From contig NC_071670.1 of NCBI RefSeq assembly GCF_028554725.1, positions 38,124,001 to 38,188,000 of the forward strand: a stretch of 64,000 nt of DNA, given 5' to 3'. How positions within the stretch are numbered: the stretch's first letter is position 1; every line of letters starts with the position of its first letter. A program made the position numbers and the translations under genes. The notes below the pieces were generated by a model, which was not told where the DNA came from, ran no database searches, and saw only the letters and a list, made by a program, of their open reading frames with translations. Source of the DNA: Zeugodacus cucurbitae (Eukaryota > Arthropoda > Insecta > Diptera > Tephritidae). Positions 1 through 10,648 of this stretch are shown piece after piece.

Positions 1-254
1 TCCCTGACTATAATAGCATCAGATGTCGAAATCTACCACAAAATGTTATGGAATTGCGTGAGAAGAAACTATGTCAGTCACCACACGATTGGACCGATTA
101 CATTTATTATTTAATAGCGACCGAGGTGATTTTGCTCATCGCTTTGATCACAAAGGTGTCCTACGATTATTGGGTATTCAAAACAGCTGGCTATTTGCCA
201 TGGCCAGCTAGTAAAATGCCAAAACTACCATGTGATTGGCTGTGTGAATCTTAG
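1..254 (+). CDS. LRR membrane protein, copy A: last exon only (5' end outside window)
   Basis: This is the 3' end of a leucine-rich-repeat gene whose body lies left of the window. The reading frame (codons from base 3) matches the last exon of copies B and C: the LRR C-terminal cap with the CRNLP and LCQSPHD motifs. Unlike them it continues past that point into a hydrophobic segment (YIYYLIATEVILLIALI), a short juxtamembrane stretch and a tail ending DWLCES, stop at 252-254. The segment is a clear single transmembrane helix, so the parent is a type I membrane protein with extracellular LRRs. The family is probably that of Drosophila halfway/singed-wings-type LRR proteins, but I could not settle which, so no symbol is given. 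Confidence 0.75.
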   Translation, partial: PDYNSIRCRNLPQNVMELREKKLCQSPHDWTDYIYYLIATEVILLIALITKVSYDYWVFKTAGYLPWPASKMPKLPCDWLCES

Positions 255-615
255 TGTGCCCAATCTGGAGTGAAAGGGGAAGCAGAAAGACAGACTACTG
301 AAGTAACCATCGAACATTTATGAACATATATTTACATTAAGTAAGGCTAGTTAGTTTTATATCGACATAATAATATGTAATAAATGTGCCTATATTAGTA
401 CAGTAAGTGGGAGGAGAGAAAATCACACTCTTAAGTGAAAAACAATAAGTGCAATTTCCATAAAGTGCCTACAAAAATATAAATCAAGAAATTATGCACA
501 AGAATAATTCACATATTTACATCCGTTTTTATTCAACACATGTTTATATGTATGTATTTGTAAATAAAAAATAAGAATTTCACTGAATTTATTTTAAAAT
601 ATTACTAAGCACTTG
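255..615. other. 3' intergenic spacer between LRR copy A and DDX52
   Basis: AT-rich spacer between two convergent genes, presumably both 3' UTRs. Part of it, together with the transmembrane end of copy A, is exactly what is missing at the B and C copies, where the codon for the last shared residue (Asp of SPHD) is followed within about 10 bases by the DDX52 stop region. Confidence 0.6.
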
Positions 616-2735
616 TTACTGTTTTTTCAATTTAATTCTTTTGTTTGCCGTAGGTTCTAAATTTGTAGACTTTTTCGCATTCAATTTCGTTTTGCCAGCC
701 TTTTTCTCAAATTCAGCATTTGCTTTACGTTTTTTCGTCATTGGCTTCTCAGTTTTCTCAGCACTATCCTTTTCTTTTGCCTTTTCCGCATTCTTTGATA
801 TTCGCGTTGATATAGTCTCGCGCTTGGGCGCATGATTTTCCAGCCATTTTCTTTCGCTTTTACGTTGTTTCTTCATAGCCAATATGAAATCGGGCACTTT
901 GCCATTAGATTCCTTAATAATTTTTGCAATGCTAGAAAAGAAGAGTCATTAGTCGTTGACATTGAGTAAGTCTTTTTAATTGCAAACAATTATGTACCTT
1001 CTTAAATTTGGCGTGTCACTTTGTGTGAAAAATGTTATGGCTTTGCCATTTAGGCCCGCACGACCCGTACGTCCAATACGATGTATATAAGAAATCACCG
1101 ATGGTGGGAAATCGTAGTTTATAACAAGATTGACGCCTTTAAAATCTATGCCACGACCCATTAGTTCGGTACAGATTAGCACCCATATGTGTCCTTCACG
1201 AAACGCGCGTACACAATTGTCACGTTGCTGTTGTGAACGATCGGCATGTATGAGATCGACATTGATGCCGTCATAAAGCAGTTCCTGGAAGAGCTCTTTG
1301 GCACGTTCCTAAAGCAGCATGACATTTTAGAAATTTTGTTTTTATATTATTTTCGCTAAAATATTTTAATTTACCTTGCTTTGCACAAAAACTAAGACGG
1401 GCGGTTTCAAACCTTTGCGTACCATGTCTCTTATGGCCAGCAGTTTTCCACCCTCGGACCCCACAAACAGCAACTCTTGTTCCACTGAATTCGTAGCGCT
1501 ATTTTCGTGACCAACTATTACACGCGCTAAGTTGGGCAGATTTCTTATTGCCCACTTAGCCACTGGCACTGTGTAAGTCGCACTGAAAAGCGCCAACTTC
1601 TTTTTCTTATTTGTACAAGCCGCTAAAATCACGTCGACTTGGTCTTTAAAATTGTTTATACCTTCCTCCATCAATCGATCTGCCTCGTCAATGACCAACC
1701 ATTCGACTCTTGAAAATGATTGAAAATAGAATTTTCATACATTAATACAAAGATACTTTGTAATGAAGAAATAGTACTTACTCCGCTAAACGTAGAGCTG
1801 GTGGCTCCTGCTCCAAAAGAAAACGTACACGATTCGGTGTGGATATGAGTATATCGTATTTCTTATTCCCACTTCCAGTAGCCTCATTGTTGTTGTTTGC
1901 CTTTGTTTGAAAGTGTATTTTTAATGCTGTCTGTTGTGCCAATTGTATGCTTTCCCTATAGATTTGTGCCGCCAATTCACGTGTAGGCGCCAAGACAACA
2001 GCCCGGAAGCCAACCTTACTCGGCTTGCGCAAATCATTAATTATGGGCGCTAGAAAGGCAATCGTTTTACCCGACCCCGTCGGTGCTGAGGCCATAACGT
2101 TGCGCCCCTGTAACAGAAGCGGCATTGCCTGCATTTGTATAGGTGTAGGTTTCGAATAGGTGGCAATAGCGAGGTTTTGCAAGAGACGATCACACATGCC
2201 ATAATCGTTTTTTAGTTCTGCAAATGTTGTCACAGGCGGTGCAATGTTCTTTCCGCGTACAGTAATCAGATTTTCTTTACGTATCGTTGTCACCTAGTGA
2301 GAAGTAATAAAATTATAGAATTTAGCATATATTGTACATCGTTTTATTCATAAATACCATTTCTTCTTGAAGTTTTGCTTCTCGTTCCTCTGGCCTGACT
2401 GTCTTTTTAGGTTTTTTAGTTCTTTCCTGCACATCATCTTTGACGTTTATATAATTAAAAGACTCTGCTTCCTCCTCCGAACTGAAGCCATCCGTGCCAG
2501 AATCCTCATCTGAGTTTGTTGCCTTTGCAGCAATTATAGATTGTGCTGCTTTACTTTCTTGGACTTCGACAGCAGGATTCTGTTTCTATAGACAAATGAA
2601 TAGAAAAACATATTTATTAACTGTATGGATGGAAGAAAAAAAATAAAACCTTCTTACCGCTTTAACTAGTGCTTTAGGTTTCGAGTTAAACCGTGCTCCT
2701 CTTGTCAATTGCAGAAATATATCATGTGTATCCAT
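616..2735 (-). CDS. DDX52: ATP-dependent RNA helicase DDX52 / Rok1
   Basis: DEAD-box helicase of the Rok1/DDX52 family, which acts in the nucleolus in 18S rRNA processing and 40S assembly. Six exons, all in phase: 2658-2735, 2358-2585, 1782-2293, 1375-1708, 998-1308, 616-931; 592 residues, close to the human 599. Visible motifs: acidic/charged N-terminus; Q motif around 126-157 with the P-T-P-I-Q signature; Walker A APTGSGKT about 172-179; PTREL; DEAD 280-283; SAT; and motif VI HRIGRTGR about 460-467. The tail is Lys-rich, as usual in this family. The start at 2735 (MDTHDIFLQL) is the first in-frame Met of exon 1. This is the parent of two broken copies downstream (6596-7100 and 9782-10160). 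Confidence 0.95.
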
Positions 2736-4131
2736 AATTCTTTATTTTTCCGTTTTCACTTTAATATAAGATGATTTTCGACTTTTAATAGTTTCCAAAT
2801 ATTGTTGCTTCTTGTGTTAAATTTCATTTATTTATTTGAAAAAAAAAACACGAAATATTAATCACACGTGTTTATTCATTTCACAGAAGTAAACAGAAAT
2901 TGTTGGCTCAGCTGTTCTGAGCAGGGTTGCACTAAATTTAAAATGGTATAACTTTAGAAAAACATTTTTTCAATTACGAAACAAAGATATATCTTTGATA
3001 TACGATAAATAAATTTTAGGTTTATATGAAAATATTTTTAAAAAATATTAGTCATAATTTTTGCTAATTTTTATGTAACCGAACCGAGCTATGACTATAA
3101 CTAATACATCAACATTGTAATCCACAAGTGCTCCAATAAACAAGAGTTTTTTGTGAATGATAGTTTTGGGTTGGCTTTAGTATACCGTCCGACGATTTTG
3201 GAGTTGAAATGAGTATGAGCGGTTAAATAAAGAAAAAAAGAAAAATTAACAACTTTTAATAAGCTTTTATTAGCTTCACTTGTATGTATGTCTGTATGAT
3301 TGTTTGCAACTTTTTTCAGTGGTACTGAAACGGCTACTGCAACTAAAAATATTTGAGCGCCACTGTAACAAGGTCATAGCATGTTTCAGCAGCTTAGCAA
3401 AAAATATATCTCAAAAGTATGCAACTTGCAGCTAAAAGCTGGTGTCCTTTTGAATAGCTTATATACTCAAGCAAATATCGTTAAAGAAAATGAAAATATG
3501 TATATTATTTTATGTTTTGTTTAAAACAATCGTATCAGACATTGAATCATCATAAAGACTTAAATACAGAAGTCCAGAACACTTGAGCGTGACTTGCCTA
3601 CTACGTTGACATTATACATACATACATAGTTACCGTAACACTTGCTTGTACATATGTATTTATGTATATGTATATGTATATATGTGCATAGGCAGAGCTT
3701 AGTTGGAATTAGTTATCAAAACTTATAATTATTTGTTCAACGCATTGTATACGTTGTGCAAATACATATTTATATTATTAACTCAATCTAGATAGATTAT
3801 GTGCATCTAATAATCTAATAATAATCTCTTAATATTATATTAATGTATACATGTGTATATGTATATGTAGTAGAAGTTAATAGCAGAACTTATAATTAAT
3901 ACTTTTTTGTGTAAAATATTGATCTTAGTGTAAATTTATTATTGAAATTTATTGATAACCAAGAGTCAAGACCTTACGAATAACCACATATTTGGTACAT
4001 TTGCAATAAAATCAACGATGCTGTCATCATTGCCTATTTGCGCACTTTAATATCACTATAGAGGATCCTCTACAATCTTAAATAGTTGGTATGATTCGTT
4101 AAATGTTTCAGTAGCCGTTTTGAATTCGAAA
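2736..4131. other. DDX52 promoter side and start of duplicated unit B
   Basis: About 1.4 kb without a recognisable gene. The part near 2850-2950 is repeated at about 10190-10280, marking the ancestral DDX52 upstream flank. From about 3480 the sequence is repeated from about 7097, which defines the left end of the tandem unit (period about 3.6 kb). An E-box-like CACGTG lies near 2865. Confidence 0.6.
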
Positions 4132-6586
4132 ATGCATTACATTAAAGCATCTGCTGGAATTAAGCTTAAAGCCAACCGAGGGCTTCGGTATATATGGGAT
4201 GGAAACAATACGCATCGATCCGGACCGCTTTTATATGAGGTTTGTCCGTATGTTCCGTATGTTAATTTCTCGCTCTCACGGGATTACATACATATTACAT
4301 TAAATTTACAAAGATGCTTCGAAAAGTGATACAAACTGCCGTAATTTTTTCAAGAGATAGTTATCATTGTCAGGAAAATATTACTTAAAAATAAGCATTC
4401 GAAGGATCTCCTTTTTTGTTTTGAATACCATAATTTTTTACTTGTCGATTCGGAGGTAAGATCTAGTAAGAGTATTCAAGCAAGGAATATTTCCAATTTG
4501 AAATCTATTTATTTTTGAATATTTAGCTAGAGTTTGGTGTTAAGTGCGCTGAATGTGAATGCATATTATTAAAATAAGAAATGTATAGCTGATAACGGAT
4601 GGAATCGAACATTAGATACTCATGCGAAGAAATTATAATTATGTGAGAATTTAGTTGTTAGACGAAATCGTGGATCAATTTTTTTTGTTGCTGTTATAGC
4701 GATAAATCTATAACTTATTCATATTTATATTATATTATTAAGATATGTTCTATAAAATCAGTAGTAGGAATTCTCATAAACGTATTTAGAACGGAAATTT
4801 CGTATTTTCAAATTCATAATATATATCGTCCTATTTTTTACCTTTTAGCCAACTCAATCACACCTTCTTTTCGTGGTTATATGTTTGCTCTGCTGGCCAG
4901 GGTTTTACGCACTACCACATCCCGCTGAGGAATTACCAATGACCTTTCCACAAGAGCCAAATGGAGTGATCGAATACCATCCGCAGTGCTTCTATGCCGA
5001 GGAAGAATTATGTGACAAAACTCTATCGAATTGGCAACAACAAACTTACGATCAGCACACACGCTTAGGCACGTGTCATTGTCGGCCATACACCAATATG
5101 CCGACATCATGGTATTGCTGCAACATCACACACATGTCAATGATCTCATCCTGCAGCAACACAACCACCTGGACGAATCTGCATTTACGCAATGTCACAT
5201 TGCCCGAATTGGATCTGTCGAATTTCCTCTATCAGAAACTACAATCCCTCGCAATCACCGACGGTAAAATCACCAAATTGGTGGGTAGCTTTTCACGATT
5301 TTCCTCCATCAAGTGTCTGAATGTATCCAATAATAACTTGTCGGAAATTACTCAACGTGGTTTAATACCGCCAACGTTGAAAGTGCTGGACATATCAAAG
5401 AACAATTTGACGAGCATACCGAACTTTAATCAAAATCAAAATATAACCGTGGACGTGAGGTATGTATGCGTTGGGTTAACAGGTTTTTATTACCTTTATT
5501 TTCAAAAATTAACTCTTCGCTTGCAGTGGCAACAACAATTTAGTTTGTTATGACATGTACAAATCCATTTTTAGTGACTCGCTCAAATTCGTCAATCAGC
5601 AAAATTCATATTGTTTGCATAATGCAAATTTTGGTTGGTTCAATTCAACCGAATTGATATCCATGAAAGAACTGGTAAAAATGCGATCGTCGAACACGGA
5701 TTGTCCCAGCATACCAGGTTATGGCAACTGTACTTGCAAATACGAATACCTGTTGGCCACATTATCGGTAAATACAATGAGATTCATTAGAAAATGCTCA
5801 CTTTCGAAAATTTTTTGTTCACCTTCTCTACTTTAGATCATATCAAAGGTCGACTGCTCCAACCTTGGTCTCATTGAGCTGCCACCAAAGCTACCAGAAA
5901 ACACTTTCTCGCTGAATGTTTCGAATAATAAGGTGCTATATGTCTATAATTGTTGCTATAATTTTATTATTATTATTTTTAAATTTCCTTTCGTTTTTCG
6001 CTACAGATTACAAGTATTGGTAAACACTTTCATACGAATCCAACCTATCGTAACTTAATTGACTTAATTGCGGACAACAACAATATTTCGAATATATACG
6101 ATTTCGAAGGAACCGCCTTTATGGATCACTTCCAAAAGCTTTACTTACGCAACAATGCGATCAGCAGTGTAAGTTACCTTACAGTCAAGGTTAATTGTTT
6201 ACGCGATGTCTGTCTGTCTGTCCGTCAGTGCAAACGATTACTTGTGTAAAGACTTGATTAAATTTTCTTCGTTTCGCCACTTCAGATCCCCGAGTATTTC
6301 TTGAGTAACGTATTGGATAATCATGACGAGAAACGCATTATCCTTCTCGGCGGCAACGAATTGAAATGTGACTGTAATTCCGCTAAAACATTGAGGGTAA
6401 ATTCGAAATTTAAACTCAATAGATTATATTGGAAACTATATTTTTTTCTTTCTTCAAATTTCACAGTATTGGCTGTTAGAGCACAATCGTGACATCCCTG
6501 ACTATAATAGTATCAGATGTCGAAATCTACCACGAAATGTTATGGAATTGCGTGAGGAGAAACTATGCCAGTCACCACACGATTGA
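4132..6586 (+). CDS. LRR protein copy B, C-terminally truncated, no TM anchor
   Basis: Seven exons, all phases closing: 4132-4239, 4849-5459, 5527-5767, 5837-5932, 6007-6168, 6286-6396, 6467-6586; 482 residues. Order: a 36-residue basic leader; a hydrophobic signal-like stretch (about 41-57, LLFVVICLLCWPGFYA); a Cys-rich N-terminal cap (CFYAEEELC, CHCRPY, YCCN); LRRs (LHLRNV, LDLSNFLY, CLNVSNNNLSEI, LDISKNNLTSIP); a second Cys cluster (CPSIPGYGNCTC, VDCSNLGLIELP); further LRRs; and a C-terminal cap (LKCDCNS, CRNLP). It stops right after SPHD, where copy A runs on into its transmembrane helix. The product is predicted to be secreted. Exon 1 is the least certain part, but it is conserved in frame in copy C and its donor joins exon 2 in phase 0. 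Confidence 0.75.
4240..4848 (+). other. Intron 1 of LRR copy B
   Basis: 609-bp intron with a GT donor at 4240 and a pyrimidine-rich acceptor ending at 4848. It holds about 400 bp (roughly 4300-4700) that are missing from the matching intron of copy C. I see no other feature in it. Confidence 0.6.
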
Positions 6587-6595
6587 CCCTAATGA

Positions 6596-7100
6596 CTTGT
6601 TACTGTTTTTTATTTAATTTGATTATTTTCTTTGCTGTATGCTGTAAATTTAAAGATTTTTTTGCATTCAATAAAGTTTGCCTGCCTTTTCTTCAAATTA
6701 AGCATTTGCATCTTTCTCAACATAGTCTTTTTCCTTTTCTATATTCTTTGATATACGTATTATGTATACTGTCTTGCGCTTGGGCGTATGGTTTTCCAGC
6801 CACTTTCTTTCACTTTTACATTGCTTCTTCATAGCCAATATGAAATCGGGCACTTTGCCATTAGATTCCTTAACAATTTTTGCAATGCTAGAAAAGAAAA
6901 GTTGTAAATTGTTATAAATTATGTACCTTTTTAAATTTGGCCGACTCCTCATCGGAGTTTGTTGCCTTTGCAGCAATTATAGATTGTGCTGCTTTACTTT
7001 CTTGGATATCAACAGCTACATTCTGTTTATATAGATATGTGGATATAAAAACATAGTTAATAGTTTCCTAATACTGTTGCTATCTCTTAAATCTATTTAA
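6596..7100 (-). pseudogene. DDX52 remnant 1 (internal deletion of helicase core)
   Basis: The 6600-6893 segment matches DDX52's last exon (616-931) in antisense, including the PDFILAMKKQ region and the Lys-rich tail. It continues through the last intron and the first few bases of the preceding exon, then jumps at about 6941 straight into exon 2 sequence (matching about 2503-2590). Everything between, including Walker A, DEAD and motif VI, is gone: roughly 1.5 kb deleted. The exon parts carry frame-breaking changes as well. It cannot encode a helicase. The same internal junction is in remnant 2. Confidence 0.9.
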
Positions 7101-7606
7101 AGAAAAAGAAAATATGTATGTATATTATTTTATGTTTTGCTTAAAACAATCGTATCAGACATTGAATCATCATAAAGACTTAAATACACAAGTCCAGAAC
7201 ACTTGAGCGTGACTTGCCTACTACGTTGACATTATAAATACATAGTTACCGTAACACTTGCTTGTACATATGTATTTATATATATATGTATATACCTATG
7301 CAGACCGTAGTTGGAATTCCTTATCAAAAATTATAAAAAATATATGTATATGTATATATGTAGTAGATGTTAATAGCAGAACTCATAATTAATACTTTTT
7401 CGTGGAAAATATAGAAATTTATTATTGAGATAACCAAGAGTCAAGACCTTACGAATAACCACATATTTGGTAAATTTGCAATAAAATCAACGATGCTGTC
7501 ATCATTGCCTATTTGCGCACTTTAATATCACAATAGGGGTTCCTCTACAATCTTAAATAGTTCGTATGATTCGCTAAGTGTTTCAGTAGCCGTTTTGAAT
7601 TCGAAA

Positions 7607-9772
7607 ATGCATTACATTAAAATATCTGGAATAAAGCTTAAGGTCAACCGAAGCCTTCGGTATTTATGGGATGGAAAAAATACGCACCGATCTGGACTGT
7701 TTTTAGATGAGGTTTGTCTAATATCCTTATGTTGATTTCTCGCACTCACGGGCTTGCATACATACTATTAATTATAAATTTATAACTTATTAATATTTAT
7801 TTTGTATTATTGAGACATGTTCTATAAAATCAGTAGTAGGAACTCTCATAAACGTATTTAGAACGGAAATTCCGTATTTTCAAATTCATAAATATATATC
7901 TTCCTATTTTTTACCTTTTAGCCAACTCAATCCCACCTTCTTTTCGTGGTTATATGTTTGCTCTGCTGGCCAGGGTTTTACGCACTACCACATCCCGCTG
8001 AGGAATTACCAATGGCCTTTCCACAAGAGCCAAATGAAATGATAGACTTTCAGCCACCTTCGCCACCAACCTTATCGCCCTTACCAAAGATTGACTTACC
8101 GACAGCTGACTCTGAGATAATCGAATACCGCCCGCTGTGCTTCTATGCCGACAAAGAATTATGTGACAAAACTCTTTCGAATTGGCAACAACAAACTTAC
8201 GATCAGCAGACACACTTAGGCACGTGTCATTGTCGGCCATACACCAATATGCCGACATCATGGTATTGCTGCAACATCACACACATGTCAATGATCTCAT
8301 CCTGCAGCAACACAACCACCTGGACGAATCTGCATTTACGCAATGTCACATTGGCCGAATTGGATCTGTCGAATTTCCTCTATCAGAAACTACAATCGCT
8401 CGCAATCACCGACGGTAACATCACCAAATTGGTGGGTAGCTTTTCACGATTTTCCTCCATCAAGTGTCTGAATGTATCCAATAATAACTTGTCGGAAATT
8501 ACTCAACGTGGTTTAATACCGCCAACGTTGAAAGTGCTGGACATATCGAAGAACAATTTGACGAGCATACCGAACATTAATCAAAATCAAAATATAACCG
8601 TGGACGTGAGGTATATGTGCATTGAGTTAACGGTTTTTTATTACCATTATTTTCAAAAATTAACTCTTCGCTTGCAGTGGCAACAACAATTTGCTTTGTT
8701 ATGACATATACAACTCCATTATTAGTGACTCTCTCAAATTCGTCAATCAGCAAAACTCATATTGTTTGCTTAATTTCACTTTTCGTTGGTTCAATTCAAC
8801 CGAATTGATATCCATTAAAGAACTGGTAAAATTGCGATCGTTGAACACGGATTGTCCCAGCATACCTGGGTATGGCAACTGTACTTGCAAATACCACACA
8901 TTATCGGTAAATACAATGAAATTAATTTAAAAGGGCTCGCTTTCGATCACTCATGGTGCAACATCTTCTTTTTAGGGCGATTTAGAGGCGACAACAAAAA
9001 CCATAACAGAAGTTGATTGCTCCAACCTTGGTCTCATTGAGTTGCCACCGAAACTACCAGAAAACACGTTCTGGCTGAATGTTTCGAATAATAAGGTGCT
9101 GCATGTCTATAATTGTTGCTATAATAATAATTGCTATTTTTAAATTTCCTTTCGTTTTTTGCTATAGATTACAAATATTGGTAAACACTTTCATACGAAT
9201 CCAACCTATCGTAACTTAAATTACCTAATTGCGAACAACAATAATATTTCGAATATATACGATTTCGAAGGAACCGCATTTATGGAGCACTTCCAAAGGC
9301 TTTACTTGCGCAACAATGCGATCAGTAGTGTAAGTTACTTTACGGCCAACATTAATTGTATACGCGATGTCTGTCTGTCTGTCCGTCCGTCAGTATTTCT
9401 ATAAGTGCATAAGTGCAAACGATAACTTATGTAAAGAACTAAACTAAATTTTCCTCGTTTCGCCACTTCAGATCCCCGAGTATTTCTTGAGCAACGTATT
9501 GGATAATCATGATGACGGACGCATTATCTTTCTCGGCGGCAACGAATTGAAATGTGACTGTAATTCAGCTAAAAGATTGAAGGTAAATTCGAAATTTAAA
9601 CTCAATAGGTTATATTAGAAACTATATTTTTTTCTTTCTTTAAATTTCACAGTATTGGCTGTTAGAGCACAATCGTGACATCCCTGATTATAATAGTATC
9701 AGATGTCGAAATCTACCACAAAATGTTATGGAATTGCGTGAGGAGAAACTATGCCAGTCACCACACGATTGA
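7607..9772 (+). CDS. LRR protein copy C, C-terminally truncated, no TM anchor
   Basis: Same seven-exon layout as copy B: 7607-7711, 7922-8610, 8678-8906, 8976-9095, 9168-9329, 9472-9582, 9653-9772; 511 residues, all phases closing. It keeps the leader, signal-like stretch, Cys-rich caps and LRRs, and ends at the same SPHD stop. Compared with B it has a 26-codon Pro-rich addition in exon 2 (contains PPSPPTLSPLPKIDL), one codon fewer in exon 1, four fewer in exon 3 and eight more at the start of exon 4. Every length change is a multiple of three and no splice site is broken, which suggests it is still a protein-coding gene. Confidence 0.75.
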
Positions 9773-9781
9773 CCCTAATGA

Positions 9782-10160
9782 CTTGTTACTGTTCTTTTTT
9801 TCAATTTGATTCTTTTTTTTGCTGTATGCTGTAAATTTAAAGATTTTTTGGCATTCAATAAAGTTTGCCTGACTTTCTTTCACTTTTACATTGCTTCTTC
9901 ACAGCCAATATGAAATCGGGCACTTTGCCATTAGATTCCTTAACAATTTTTGCAATGCTAGAAAAGAAAAGTTGTAAATTGTTATAAATTATGTACCTTT
10001 TTAAATTTGGCCGACTCCTCATCGGAGTTTGTTGCCTTTGCAGCAATCATAGATTGTGCTGCTTTACTTCCTTGGACATCAACAGCTGCATTCTGTTTAT
10101 AGAGATATTTGAATATAAAAACATAGTAAATAGTTTCCTAATACTGTTGCTATCTCTTAA
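9782..10160 (-). pseudogene. DDX52 remnant 2
   Basis: Second antisense DDX52 fragment with the same internal jump as remnant 1 (here at about 10015, exon 5 edge into exon 2). It has a further deletion of about 125 bp within the last-exon part (junction near 9872). After it the sequence resumes the ancestral DDX52 upstream flank (about 10190-10280, matching 2850-2950), so this is the right end of the array. Confidence 0.88.
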
Positions 10161-10280
10161 ATTAAATCTATTTATTTAAGAAAACCGCAAAATAATTAAC
10201 GGTTGTGTTATTCATTCTACAGAAGTAAACAGGAATTGTGCCTCAGCTGTTCCGAGCAGGGTTGCTTAGATTTAAAATGG

Positions 10281-10648
10281 TATAACTTTAGTATAACATT
10301 CTTTCTTTTATTATTTAATTGTGTTATTTTATCTATCTATTCTATCTATCTATTTATTTTATTATCTTTAAAATAAACTATAATAATTAACAAATAAATT
10401 TTAAATGTTATATTAAAATATTTACTCATAATTTTTTCTTATTATGAAGTAAGCGAACAGAGCTACAGTAAACAATAACATTGAACACATACATATCTAC
10501 ATACATCTGCTTGTAAACAAACCCCTTTATTTGTTGTATATATGTGTATATACATTTATACTGATGGGGTAGTTTTGTTTTTTGTATTTGAACTGATTTG
10601 TAAATAATAAATAATCAAGTATTACGGGAAAAAATTTATTTCGCTAAA
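10281..10648. other. Upstream region of the HARBI1-like gene
   Basis: AT-rich, with a TCTA/TTAT microsatellite near 10325-10375 and TACATA repeats near 10480-10550. No gene seen; it presumably holds the promoter of the gene starting at 10649. Confidence 0.5.

Larger units (their letters stand above)
3480..10190. repeat. Two tandem units (B about 3480-7096, C about 7097-10190)
   Basis: A direct tandem duplication. Each unit contains upstream AT-rich sequence, an LRR gene and an antisense DDX52 remnant. Unit B is about 3.6 kb and unit C about 3.1 kb; the difference comes from deletions in C (intron 1, and the last-exon part of the DDX52 remnant). Matching anchors include 3490-3600 with 7105-7235, and 3960-4245 with 7430-7715. 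Unit boundaries are approximate, set by eye. Confidence 0.85.
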
